A DNA stretch of 64,000 nucleotides from Thalassobacillus_A hwangdonensis (GTDB lineage: Bacteria > Bacillota > Bacilli > Bacillales > Halobacillaceae), in contig NZ_JBHTKL010000005.1 of the NCBI RefSeq assembly GCF_042675915.1, positions 124,001 through 188,000 on the forward strand, in the 5' to 3' direction. The translations under genes were made by a program, and so were the position numbers. Below the pieces are notes generated by a model that did not search any database, had not been told where the DNA came from, and saw only the letters and a list, made by a program, of their open reading frames with translations. Numbering within the stretch: the first letter of the stretch is position 1; each line of letters opens with the position of its first letter. Positions 31,995 to 39,803 of this stretch are shown one piece after another.

Positions 31995-32621
31995 ATGATG
32001 AGAAAAGTGATCACTACGACTCTTGCAACGCTGATTTCTGTTTTGGTCCTTTTGCTCGGTGGAGGGTTCAATCTTGATTTGATTGGAACAGCGATTTTCA
32101 CGATCATAGTTATCTTTCCGATCATTTTCGTATATGGATTGCCCGTCACATTCCTGTCTGACTATCTGACCCGAAAGCTTACTGGAACAAGGAGGTCCTT
32201 AACGGCATTAGGAGTCCATTTATTATTCGGATTGTTGTTTGCTCCTTTATATGCGCTGGTGATTGAACATAGTTCATTCACCATGCTTCTAAGTTTATTA
32301 GGAGCTGCAACTGTCGCGGTCAGTTTTTGGGCGATTGATGAAGTACTAAGGCGTATCAATGGGGAAAACGATGTTATCCACCATCAAGAATCGAAGATTA
32401 AAATTGGGATATGGGCCTACAGCTTTATATTTCTGTTGATGACTCTCTTCCTCGCATTCACCACTGGTACGATAATGGAGGCCAAGAAAGCATACGAACT
32501 GAATATGGATAGTATCCTTACCTATAATCTTCTATACTCTCTAGGTTTAGCTTTATTGCTATCACCGGTTGGGTACCTGGGTGCAAAGATGGTGTATGAT
32601 CGGAAGATAGTAAAGGAATGA
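31995..32621 (+). CDS. Membrane protein, tandem duplicate A
   Basis: The 208-residue protein has six hydrophobic helices. Residues ~1-125 are clearly homologous to the next gene product: both have a basic N-terminus, then LVLLLGGGFNLDLIGTAIF / ILVFGGNGGVSLEIIGGVIF, then VTFLSDYLTRKL / VSFLSDFLTRRF and ALGVHLLFGLLFAPLYALVIE / AFGIHLIFGLLFAPFYAFLIE. This copy adds ~80 residues with two or three helices. ATG 31995 after GGAGGGG. It overlaps the next gene by four bases (ATGA). No family recognised. Confidence 0.72.
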   Translation: MMRKVITTTLATLISVLVLLLGGGFNLDLIGTAIFTIIVIFPIIFVYGLPVTFLSDYLTRKLTGTRRSLTALGVHLLFGLLFAPLYALVIEHSSFTMLLSLLGAATVAVSFWAIDEVLRRINGENDVIHHQESKIKIGIWAYSFIFLLMTLFLAFTTGTIMEAKKAYELNMDSILTYNLLYSLGLALLLSPVGYLGAKMVYDRKIVKE

Positions 32622-33028
32622 GTAAAGCATTAATCCTAAGGAAGACGATTGCTACGATTGTTGCACCGCTGATCACTGTAGCCATTTTGGTTTTTGGAGG
32701 TAATGGAGGTGTCAGCCTTGAGATAATTGGAGGCGTTATTTTCATTTTCAGAGTAATCTTCCCTTATGTTTTACTCTATGGCGTGCCCGTGTCCTTCCTT
32801 TCTGATTTTCTGACGAGACGATTTACGAAAGAGAATCGGATTTATGCAGCATTTGGAATTCATTTGATTTTCGGGCTGCTGTTTGCGCCTTTTTATGCGT
32901 TTTTGATTGAGGAAAATACATACATCATCAACATGATCTTTGTAGGAGCTACAATGATTGCTTTCTGCTTTTGGATAATCGATGAAGTGCTGAGGGGTAT
33001 TCTGATGAACAATGACAGAGAATCATGA
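32618..33028 (+). CDS. Membrane protein, tandem duplicate B (shorter)
   Basis: The 136-residue homologue of the preceding protein has about 45 percent identical residues by eye over 120 positions, and ends where the other continues into its extra C-terminal helices. It is translationally coupled through the ATGA at 32618. The pair may form a heteromeric membrane complex, or the short copy may be a decaying duplicate; the intact reading frame favours the former. A terminator follows at 33066. Confidence 0.72.
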   Translation: MSKALILRKTIATIVAPLITVAILVFGGNGGVSLEIIGGVIFIFRVIFPYVLLYGVPVSFLSDFLTRRFTKENRIYAAFGIHLIFGLLFAPFYAFLIEENTYIINMIFVGATMIAFCFWIIDEVLRGILMNNDRES

Positions 33029-33065
33029 AGCAGTATTTAATGATGACTGACTTTTCAATCCAAAT

Positions 33066-33100
33066 AAAAGAGATCTTCCGAAGTGTGGAAGGTCTCTTTT
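33066..33100 (+). terminator. Rho-independent terminator
   Basis: AAAAGAGATCTTCC / GGAAGGTCTCTTTT stem with one mismatch and a T-rich tail. Confidence 0.85.
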
Positions 33101-33201
33101 CTGAATTGTTCATATGTAACAAACAAGTGTAGGGTTGTACAAAATCGTCAGGAATATTTCAGTAGCCGTAGACATCTTCTTAATAATAGGGGGTGTCCAA
33201 T

Positions 33202-33543
33202 GTGAAGAAATTCTATTATGCAGGGTTGATCCTGATTATCACCTTTGGGTTATTCACCGTGGTTACAAGTCAAATCAATGGTAAAGCTGATCAAGATGAT
33301 TTTGCTGAGAGGACGATAGCGTTAGCGGATTTCATTGACGACCGTTTAAATAGTGAGGGTGCAGATGCGAGAATGAGTTATGTTCAGCACGATAAGGAGA
33401 ATTACCCGAAAGTACTCATTTATATAACTGCTGGTACGAAGGCAGATGATGTGATGGTTGAAAAGAAAGTCGACGAGCTTGTCCGGTCAGCGGACTTACT
33501 AAAAGAGAATGAGAAATATGAAATAATTGTGAGTAATCAATAA
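33202..33543 (+). CDS. Membrane-anchored extracytoplasmic protein
   Basis: GTG 33202 after GGGGGTG gives 113 residues. MKKFYYAGLILIITFGLFTVV is one helix, then comes a ~90-residue outer domain (DDFAERTIALADFIDDRLNSEG... KVLIYITAGTKADDVMVEKKVDELV). It has no lipobox. The composition suggests an alpha/beta domain of unknown type. It is monocistronic with a terminator at 33546. Confidence 0.62.
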   Translation: MKKFYYAGLILIITFGLFTVVTSQINGKADQDDFAERTIALADFIDDRLNSEGADARMSYVQHDKENYPKVLIYITAGTKADDVMVEKKVDELVRSADLLKENEKYEIIVSNQ

Positions 33544-33545
33544 GC

Positions 33546-33579
33546 AAAAAAGAACTTCCGCATCGTTGGAAGTTCTTTA
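33546..33579. terminator. Bidirectional Rho-independent terminator
   Basis: AAAGAACTTCC / GGAAGTTCTTT with A- and T-runs lies between convergent genes. Confidence 0.88.
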
Positions 33580-33582
33580 TGC

Positions 33583-34074
33583 TTAACACCAGACAATGAT
33601 TTTATAGGGCGTCGTCTGAGCAGGGATACTCATCGTCGACGGACCATACATTACAATCAGGTTCCGATTTGCGAGCTCGCCCTTGAATGGTTGCCCGTTC
33701 GTCAGCCGCAGTTGTGTATAAGGGGCCACGTTCAGCTTCAGCATCCCATCACTGCTGACGAGCTGGCGGTCGAACTGGTCGACCTTCACATTCATCCCAG
33801 GTGATTCCTTTACCAACACGAGCGCCTGGTAGCGCGGCGGATAAATGAGCGGAACCGGCGCATTGCGGTCATAATAGCCCGTCACCCCGTCGCCAACATT
33901 CACTATCGCCTGATCGACGAAGTATGTCCCTGGTCCCGCGACGAACTCCACTACACCGCCTGGACCATCCTCAAGCCTGATCAGCTTATAACAGCCATCC
34001 CCGGTGCCGTCAGCCGAAATTGGGAATTCTGTGATCTGCGTCACCATCCCGCGAAACATTCCGAAATTCACCAT
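33583..34074 (-). CDS. Conserved beta-rich protein of unknown function
   Basis: The 163-residue protein is rich in Gly, Pro and aromatics. Blocks include MVNFGMFRGMVTQITEF, GPGTYFVDQ, GYYDRNAPVPLIYPPRYQAL, SSDGMLKLNVAPYTQLRLTNGQ and YGPSTMSIPAQTTPYKIIV. The pattern of short strands and the absence of a membrane segment suggest a compact beta barrel. I recall similar hypothetical proteins in Bacilli and Clostridia but no assigned role. The ATG at 34074 has GGAGG at eight bases; the codon after it is GTG. Ends near the terminator at 33546. Confidence 0.7.
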   Translation of the reverse strand: MVNFGMFRGMVTQITEFPISADGTGDGCYKLIRLEDGPGGVVEFVAGPGTYFVDQAIVNVGDGVTGYYDRNAPVPLIYPPRYQALVLVKESPGMNVKVDQFDRQLVSSDGMLKLNVAPYTQLRLTNGQPFKGELANRNLIVMYGPSTMSIPAQTTPYKIIVWC

Positions 34075-34128
34075 ATGCATAACCTCCACTTTAACGTATG
34101 AAGGATCATGCCTAGAGGTGACTGGATG

Positions 34129-34695
34129 TTACTTCAATTTGGCATGCACTGCGTAAACCTCATCCATTGAAATGAGTTTGGCAGAAAACCCTTCCTGATC
34201 TAAAATCTTCATTAGTTCATCAGATGGGATACGGTGATGAAGCGGAGGACCGGACTCTGATTCTACAGCTTCCCATTCGACGAACATCACTTGTGCGTCC
34301 TTTTTCATGATCCGTTTCATTTCGCTTAACGCCTGGGGAATGCTGCCCACCTCATGGATGACAAATGCGACCATAAGTTTGTCGGCTGTATCGTCCTTAA
34401 GGTCGATATTTTCTAAATCACTGACAACGTAGTCCACATTTTTTAATTGTGCTTCCTCGACGCGCTGCCTAAGCAAATCAAGCATTTGTGGCTCAAGATC
34501 GACCGCATAGACCTTTTCTTTCGTTCGTTTAGCAAGCGGAAGTGTGAAGAAGCCGTTGCCAGCGCCAAGGTCAGCGATTGTATCTGATTCCGATATTTGT
34601 AATCGATCCATTAACGCTTTCGGCTGTATTTTTTCTTCGCGTTCCTTAGTCAGTAGCTTATCTGCTTTTTCTGGATTGAATTTTTTCTCAGACAT
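34129..34695 (-). CDS. Class I SAM-dependent methyltransferase
   Basis: The 188-residue enzyme has motif I IADLGAGNGFFTLPLA (SAM-binding glycine loop). Motif II acidic residue is in VYAVDLEPQML, then DYVVSDLENIDL, and LMVAFVIHEVGSIPQALSEM (post-motif III pattern of methyltransferase-11 type). The substrate is a small molecule most likely. ATG 34695 with AAAGGAGAGTGTC upstream is preferred over an in-frame ATG at 34725. It is divergent from rlmH. Confidence 0.9.
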   Translation of the reverse strand: MSEKKFNPEKADKLLTKEREEKIQPKALMDRLQISESDTIADLGAGNGFFTLPLAKRTKEKVYAVDLEPQMLDLLRQRVEEAQLKNVDYVVSDLENIDLKDDTADKLMVAFVIHEVGSIPQALSEMKRIMKKDAQVMFVEWEAVESESGPPLHHRIPSDELMKILDQEGFSAKLISMDEVYAVHAKLK

Positions 34696-34747
34696 ATGAC
34701 ACTCTCCTTTTACTATCAAGTACACCCGTACGGCATCTGCTCAAAAA

Positions 34748-34756
34748 TGATAAAAT
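34748..34756 (+). promoter_or_regulatory. Extended -10 promoter of rlmH
   Basis: TGATAAAAT (TGn plus TAAAAT) 34 bp before the rlmH ATG, in the same form as many other promoters in this window. Confidence 0.55.
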
Positions 34757-34789
34757 ATAGCTAACTAAACTGAGCGAAGGAGTTTCATC

Positions 34790-35269
34790 ATGAAAATTAC
34801 AATCGTCACCGTCGGAAAACTGAAGGAAAAATACTTGAAGCAGGGCATCCAGGAGTACGTTAAACGTCTCGGGCCATATGCGAAAGTCGATATCATCGAA
34901 GTGCCGGACGAAAAAGCTCCGGAGAACTTGAGCGAAGCGGATATGGAAGAAGTGAAGAAGAAGGAAGGAGAGCGCATCCTTGCGAAAATTAGCCCCGATG
35001 CACATGTAATCACGCTCGAAATCAACGGAAGCATGCTGACTTCAGAAAAACTCGCCAAGAAAATGGACGACCTTGCAACGTACGGAAAAAGCAAAGTCGC
35101 GTTTGTGATTGGTGGTTCGCTTGGTTTGAGTGATGAGGTGCTGGAGCGAAGTGACTTCGGGTTGAGTTTTTCAAAGATGACTTTTCCTCACCAGTTGATG
35201 CGACTGGTGCTGGTCGAGCAGATTTATCGTGCGTTCAAGATTAATCGGAATGAACCGTATCATAAATAG
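34790..35269 (+). CDS. rlmH: 23S rRNA (pseudouridine1915-N3)-methyltransferase RlmH
   Basis: The 159-residue SPOUT-class enzyme methylates N3 of pseudouridine 1915 in helix 69 of 23S rRNA, acting on 70S ribosomes. The sequence begins MKITIVTVGKLKEKYLKQGI and includes VDIIEVPDEKAPENLSEAD. The SAM-binding trefoil knot at the C-terminus is VAFVIGGSLGLSDEVLERSD, then FGLSFSKMTFPHQLMRLVLVEQIYRAFKI and NEPYHK. It is full length. In Bacillales rlmH is origin-proximal, which fits the parS sites here. ATG 34790 follows GAAGGAG. Its stop overlaps the hairpin at 35264. Confidence 0.97.
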   Translation: MKITIVTVGKLKEKYLKQGIQEYVKRLGPYAKVDIIEVPDEKAPENLSEADMEEVKKKEGERILAKISPDAHVITLEINGSMLTSEKLAKKMDDLATYGKSKVAFVIGGSLGLSDEVLERSDFGLSFSKMTFPHQLMRLVLVEQIYRAFKINRNEPYHK

Positions 35270-35292
35270 CTACCCGCTATTTTGCTTTCTTT
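35264..35292 (+). terminator. Short Rho-independent terminator after rlmH
   Basis: AAATAGC / GCTATTT around TACCC, overlapping the stop codon, with a T-rich tail. The stem is short, so strength is moderate. Confidence 0.6.
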
Positions 35293-35325
35293 GCTTATAC
35301 ACACATTCATTATAGGAGTGATACT

Positions 35326-36381
35326 TTGTCTCAGAATCTTATTCTACAAATCGAAGAGGTCAGCAAAGTCGAAGGAGATAAAGTATGGTTTCACCCTTTT
35401 AACTTCCGTTTGAATCAAAGCCAAGTAGCAGCGATTCAATGCGACCACGTGGTGGGCAAGGTGTTATTTCAGATCTTGACCGGGCAGGAAGCGGGAACGG
35501 GGAGGATTGCATATTTTGATGAAGGTCAGTCTCTTCCTTCAGGCTGGAAGCAATACGCTCATCGGATTGGTCTGGTGTTCCATGAGGAAGAGGTATATGA
35601 GCGGTTAACACCTAATGAGTATTTGAAGTTTTATCAGCGGCTTTATGATAAGAAAGCGGACATTGATGAGTTGTTACATAAAGTGAATCTATCTGGTAAG
35701 AAATCTCAACGAATCAAAAAGCTCAACTTTTCGGAAAGAAAGCGCCTATCCTTTGCTAAGGCGCTTATTAATAAGCCGGAGCTAATGATCCTGGAAGAGC
35801 CGGATCAGAACATTGATTTAGAGAGCAAGGTAATCTTGCGTAGATTAATCAATGAGCATAAAGCAGAGGGTGGAGCGGCCTTAATTATAACTAGCAATAT
35901 GGAAAGTGCGGTCATTATTACAAATGAAGTGTATCGCTTGAATGAAGATGGATTAAAGAAAATGGATGTGCAGGAGCCGGATGAAGAAGAGGATGACGAT
36001 GAAGTTGAAAATGGCCGACAGGATACGGAAGCTAGTATCCAGGTTCATCTGGAGAGAATCCCTGCAAAGGTTAAAGAAAAAATCATTCTATTTGACCCTA
36101 CCGAGATTGAGTACGTGGAAAGTGTGGATGGCACGGTTCAGCTGCACGTAAAAGGCGGGGCGTTTCCGTGTACGATCACCTTGCAGCAGTTATCGGAGCG
36201 GCTGGAGCCGTTTGGGTTTTTCCGTTGCCATCGTTCCTATATTGTGAATCTGCAGAAGGTTCGAGAGGTGATGACATGGACGAGAAACAGCTATAGTTTA
36301 ATTCTCGATGATCATCATAAAAGCAATATTCCATTATCCAAAGGGAGGCTGCAGGATTTAAAGGATGTACTACGTATGTAA
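35326..36381 (+). CDS. Degenerate ABC ATPase fused to a LytTR DNA-binding domain
   Basis: The 351-residue protein has an N-terminal ABC-ATPase fold (residues ~5-215) with the P-loop largely lost: AAIQCDHVVGKVLF keeps Gly44-Lys45 but has Val in place of Ser/Thr and lacks GxxG. The Q-loop region is RIGLVFHEEEVYERLT, the signature is reduced to LNFSERKRL, and Walker B survives as LMILEEPDQNID. An acidic linker (residues ~222-240, DEEEDDDEVE) joins it to a LytTR domain (~245-351: IEYVESVDGTVQLHVKGG, FFRCHRSYIVNLQKV). LytTR binds DNA as a dimer. It is 200 bp upstream of an ABC-2 transporter and probably regulates it. Confidence 0.88.
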   Translation: MSQNLILQIEEVSKVEGDKVWFHPFNFRLNQSQVAAIQCDHVVGKVLFQILTGQEAGTGRIAYFDEGQSLPSGWKQYAHRIGLVFHEEEVYERLTPNEYLKFYQRLYDKKADIDELLHKVNLSGKKSQRIKKLNFSERKRLSFAKALINKPELMILEEPDQNIDLESKVILRRLINEHKAEGGAALIITSNMESAVIITNEVYRLNEDGLKKMDVQEPDEEEDDDEVENGRQDTEASIQVHLERIPAKVKEKIILFDPTEIEYVESVDGTVQLHVKGGAFPCTITLQQLSERLEPFGFFRCHRSYIVNLQKVREVMTWTRNSYSLILDDHHKSNIPLSKGRLQDLKDVLRM

Positions 36382-36414
36382 GTAAATATTTCCTGGGAAA
36401 TTGTCGGGACAAGT

Positions 36415-36471
36415 CGTTATATGGCAGTTAAATTTCTCCGTTCAGACTTTGGGCTGTTCCATTTAAAGTTG
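36415..36471 (+). promoter_or_regulatory. Possible LytTR binding sites upstream of the ABC transporter
   Basis: A cluster of GTT-centred hexamers (CGTTA 36415, CAGTTA 36425, CCGTTC 36438, CTGTTC 36454, AAGTTG 36466) at 10-16 bp steps resembles the direct-repeat operators of AgrA/ComE-type LytTR proteins. No unmistakable 9-mer pair is present, so this is a weak call. Confidence 0.3.
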
Positions 36472-36586
36472 TATAGCTCCATTCACCCTGCCATTCACTC
36501 CTTTCACGCTTGATTTAATGCTGTGATGATCAGTTCCTTTTAAGCTTATGGTAGTCACTTGCGAAAGCAGGGAAGGGGAAATGATC

Positions 36587-37435
36587 ATGAGTGAGATTAT
36601 TGAGGTTTCGAATGTTCATAAGGATTTTGATGGGAAGCGGGCACTGGATGATTTGTCGTTCTCCATTCAAGCTGGGGAAACGTTTGGCTTTTTGGGACCG
36701 AGCGGATCTGGAAAAACAACGACGATCAAGCTGCTGACTGCCCAAGAGAGTTATCAGTCAGGACGTATTCAAGTGTTTGGGAGATCTGTAGAAGGTCTAA
36801 GAGACCCTAAGCAAATGAAACGGATTGGTGTATTAACGGATAATACTGGCTTATATGACCGGTTAACGGTGGAGGCCAATTTGAAATTATTTTGTAAATT
36901 GTACGATGTGTCCTTTAAGCGCATAGATGAGGTGCTGAACGAAGTGGGATTGACAGGGGAAGAATCTAAGGTGGTTAGCAAGCTGTCGAAGGGGATGAGG
37001 CAACGGGTGACCCTGGCGCGGACGATTCTGCATAAGCCGGAATTGTTATTTCTTGATGAACCGACGTCTGCCTTGGACCCTGTTAGCACTGAGAGGATTC
37101 ACCGCATTTTAAGAACCTTAAACGAAGAAGGGACAACGATTTTCTTAACGACCCATGACATGTATGAAGCGGAGAGGATCTGTGATCGTGTGGCTTTTTT
37201 AAATAAAGGGCACATTCAGTTGCAGGGCCCACCACGGGAGCTGCGGGTCAGCCATTCGGATGCTTCCATAACGCTCTTACTGAAAGATGGAAGAGAACAG
37301 CTTGTTGGCCATGATCACGAAGGTGCAGAACGTATTCGTGAAGTAATCGCCAGTCATCAGCTGGCTTCTGTGCATTCCAATGAGCCGACCTTAGGTGATA
37401 TTTTTGCCCGTGTTACAGGAAAGGAGCTGTTATGA
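36587..37435 (+). CDS. ABC transporter ATP-binding protein
   Basis: The 282-residue ATPase is intact: Walker A FLGPSGSGKTTTIKLL, Q-loop region RIGVLTDNTGLYD, signature KLSKGMRQRVTLARTI, Walker B LLFLDEPTSALDPVS, and H-loop FLTTHDMYEAERI. It belongs to the export type with a partner ABC-2 permease directly after it (ATGA overlap at 37432). Together with the LytTR fusion upstream it makes a three-gene ABC system. ATG 36587 has GGGG at eight bases; an upstream in-frame ATG at 36581 is also possible. The cargo is unknown; drug or peptide export is the usual role. Confidence 0.93.
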   Translation: MSEIIEVSNVHKDFDGKRALDDLSFSIQAGETFGFLGPSGSGKTTTIKLLTAQESYQSGRIQVFGRSVEGLRDPKQMKRIGVLTDNTGLYDRLTVEANLKLFCKLYDVSFKRIDEVLNEVGLTGEESKVVSKLSKGMRQRVTLARTILHKPELLFLDEPTSALDPVSTERIHRILRTLNEEGTTIFLTTHDMYEAERICDRVAFLNKGHIQLQGPPRELRVSHSDASITLLLKDGREQLVGHDHEGAERIREVIASHQLASVHSNEPTLGDIFARVTGKELL

Positions 37436-38133
37436 TGATTTCCATTCAACGAATTCAAGCGGTAGTCATGAAGGATTATCAAGATCTATTGAAAAATGCG
37501 TATATGCTATCTACGGCTGTAGTACCCCTCTTCTTTGCCTTCATATTCAACCAGGGAGAAGAGATTCAGACTGCAACGGTCTATATGCCGATTCTCCTCT
37601 CGATGGTCATTGTTGGTTCATTTATCCAGGCGGCCGTCATCGCGGAAGAAAAAGAGAAGAATACCTTAAGAGGGTTACTCCTTTCACCATTGAACACGGC
37701 GGAAATTTTCATTGGGAAAAGTGTACTATCAGCTGTCTCCAGTATAATTATGATTGTCGCAGTAATTTTTATAGGGAACATTCCCATGCCTGACCACATT
37801 CTACTCACAGCTGCAGCTATATTCATCAGCCTGATTATATTTATCAGTTTCGGAACCATTCTTGGACTAGTCTCTCGCACGGTTATGGAAACGTCGGTGA
37901 TGGGGATTCCTGTATTATTCATTTTTGGTATGGGGGATATTTTCCGCACGATGATTGAATCGGAATGGCTTCTTGATGTCCTGAGCTACTTACCTGATCA
38001 GCAATTCGGCCAGCTGCTTCTACAGTTGAAGGATGGACAGCCGGTTGGGGATCATTTCCTGGTATTAACCGTATGGGCAGTCCTCAGTGTAACGATCACC
38101 ATCTTCATATTTAAGAAGCGCCGTTTTGATTAA
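37432..38133 (+). CDS. ABC-2 type transporter permease
   Basis: The 233-residue integral protein has six hydrophobic helices and a cytosolic EKEKNTLRGLLLSPLNTAEIFIGKSV coupling segment (residues ~70-95), the ABC-2 hallmark. Helices follow near residues 100-118, 123-148 and 157-175, and a final one ends in FKKRRFD. It partners the ATPase at 36587. The gene is followed by a strong terminator, so the operon ends here. Confidence 0.88.
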   Translation: MMISIQRIQAVVMKDYQDLLKNAYMLSTAVVPLFFAFIFNQGEEIQTATVYMPILLSMVIVGSFIQAAVIAEEKEKNTLRGLLLSPLNTAEIFIGKSVLSAVSSIIMIVAVIFIGNIPMPDHILLTAAAIFISLIIFISFGTILGLVSRTVMETSVMGIPVLFIFGMGDIFRTMIESEWLLDVLSYLPDQQFGQLLLQLKDGQPVGDHFLVLTVWAVLSVTITIFIFKKRRFD

Positions 38134-38154
38134 TAAACCTGTATAGAGAAAAAG

Positions 38155-38190
38155 AAAGCTGCAGTGGGGTGAAATACTGCAGCTTTTTTT
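38155..38190 (+). terminator. Rho-independent terminator
   Basis: AAAGCTGCAG / CTGCAGCTTT around TGGGGTGAAATA with a T8 tail, at the end of the ABC/LytTR unit. Confidence 0.88.
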
Positions 38191-38248
38191 GTTGACTTAT
38201 TTTTAGACCATAAGAGCAAGAATAAGGACGAAATGGAGAGCGATTACT

Positions 38249-38257
38249 TGTTAAAAT
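38249..38257 (+). promoter_or_regulatory. Extended -10 promoter of the ada operon
   Basis: TGTTAAAAT at 65 bp before adaA. No canonical -35 is seen, which fits activation by methylated Ada-type regulators or extended -10 use. Confidence 0.5.
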
Positions 38258-38322
38258 ATAGTCAGGGTCGTTGAACGCATTTTGTATGAAAACTTGGACA
38301 AGTGGAGAGAGGAGCGGGTTAG

Positions 38323-38883
38323 ATGGTAGCTATTATCCATCTTTCATTTGAAGAGATGTGGGAAAGGATCATCGCTTGTGATCGTAACTATGATGGCTTG
38401 TTTTTTACAGCAGTGAAAACAACAAAAATATACTGTCGTCCTTCTTGCAGATCAAGAAAACCGAAAAAAATCAATGTGGAATTTTACCACGATATCATGG
38501 AAGTTGAGAAAGCTGGTTACCGTGCTTGTAAAAGGTGCCAGCCAGAAGTTGAGTATTCACCGCACAGTGAACTTGTCAGAACGGTCATAGTTTGTCTGGT
38601 AAGTCAGTATAAACAACCCTTGACGCTACAAGATATAGCTAATCAAGTCGGTGTTAGCCCCTATCATCTAGAGCGCACCTTTAAACAAGAGACCTCTGAA
38701 ACTCCTCGCACTTATCTAGAGAGGATACGCATTGACAAAGCAGCTCATCTTCTGAAATCTACAGCCTTGACGAACCTGGAAATTTGCTATGAAGTGGGAT
38801 TCCGAAGTCCTTCCAACTTTTATAAAGTGTTTCGAAGCATAAAAGCCTGTTCCCCTAATGAGTATAGAAAACTTAATAGATAG
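38323..38883 (+). CDS. adaA: AdaA-type methylphosphotriester-DNA methyltransferase/regulator
   Basis: The 186-residue protein has the Ada N-terminal zinc domain (residues ~8-80) with cysteines in KIYCRPSCRSRKP and YRACKRCQPEVEYSP; the first Cys accepts a methyl from phosphotriesters. An AraC-type helix-turn-helix follows (LTLQDIANQVGVSPYHLERTF, then CYEVGFRSPSNFYKVFR). When methylated, the protein activates the repair operon, including itself. RBS GAGAGGAGCGGG precedes ATG 38323. It forms an operon with alkA and adaB, as in Bacillus. Confidence 0.93.
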   Translation: MVAIIHLSFEEMWERIIACDRNYDGLFFTAVKTTKIYCRPSCRSRKPKKINVEFYHDIMEVEKAGYRACKRCQPEVEYSPHSELVRTVIVCLVSQYKQPLTLQDIANQVGVSPYHLERTFKQETSETPRTYLERIRIDKAAHLLKSTALTNLEICYEVGFRSPSNFYKVFRSIKACSPNEYRKLNR

Positions 38884-38894
38884 GAGCTTTTGGT

Positions 38895-39803
38895 ATGAAG
38901 TGGACGGATTGCGAATCCCATATTGAGATTTATCCTCCTAGTGAATTTGATTTTAACCAATGTGTTTCATTTTTAGGCAGGTCTCAGCAGGAGGTGCTTC
39001 ACCAAATTAAGGATGGATTCGTATATAAACTCATAAAAGTGAATCACGCATTGATTTTATGTAGAATTGGATCGGATAATCAAACGATAAAAGTTGAATT
39101 TCCTATATGCGATCCATCGTATCACTCTCGTAAAATAGTGGCGGTACACATTTGGGAGTGGTTTGATTTGGATCAGGATTTAAGTGAGTTTTACCTATTG
39201 GCTAAGCAAGATAAGGTGTTAAATGAGATAGCCTATAGATATTACGGGTTACGGATCATATGTCTACCAGATTTATTTGAAGCGCTAGTATGGGCAGTTA
39301 TTGGTCAGCAAATCAACTTGGCATTTGCTTATACTTTAAAGAAACGATTTGTTGAGCACTATGGCGAATCTTTGACTTTCGGAGAGGAGACGTTTTGGCT
39401 TTTTCCCTCCTGTGAAAAAATTGCCACCTTGCAAGTGGAAGACTTGAGGGAACTTCAAATTACTGTTAGAAAAGCAGAATACATCCTTGGTATCGCAAAA
39501 GCCATGACAAATGGCGAATTAACAAAAGAATGCTTACTTCAAAAACAAGATGCTCAGCAAGTTAAGAAATCATTGATGTCGATCCGAGGTGTCGGAGCAT
39601 GGACTGCAGAGTATGTAATGATGAAATGTTTACACTATACCGTTTCCTTTCCACTTGCGGATGTTGGTCTTCATAATGCATTAAAGAACGTATTAGGTCT
39701 TGAGTGCAAACCGACTATAGAAGAGATCGAGGGATTAGCATCTGGTTGGGAAGGATGGCAGGCATACGCAACCTTTTATCTTTGGAGGTCTTTATATGAA
39801 TAA
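38895..39803 (+). CDS. alkA: DNA-3-methyladenine glycosylase II (AlkA)
   Basis: The 302-residue HhH-GPD glycosylase removes alkylated purines such as 3-methyladenine from DNA. The hairpin-helix-hairpin is SLMSIRGVGAWTAEYVMMK, with the catalytic Asp in FPLADVGLHNAL. Upstream, LWAVIGQQI-like AVIGQQINLAFAYTLK is the family block. The N-terminal ~90 residues form the AlkA_N beta domain. RBS AGGAGC lies 12 bp after adaA. It overlaps adaB by eight bases, so the repair genes are co-regulated. Confidence 0.93.
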   Translation: MKWTDCESHIEIYPPSEFDFNQCVSFLGRSQQEVLHQIKDGFVYKLIKVNHALILCRIGSDNQTIKVEFPICDPSYHSRKIVAVHIWEWFDLDQDLSEFYLLAKQDKVLNEIAYRYYGLRIICLPDLFEALVWAVIGQQINLAFAYTLKKRFVEHYGESLTFGEETFWLFPSCEKIATLQVEDLRELQITVRKAEYILGIAKAMTNGELTKECLLQKQDAQQVKKSLMSIRGVGAWTAEYVMMKCLHYTVSFPLADVGLHNALKNVLGLECKPTIEEIEGLASGWEGWQAYATFYLWRSLYE

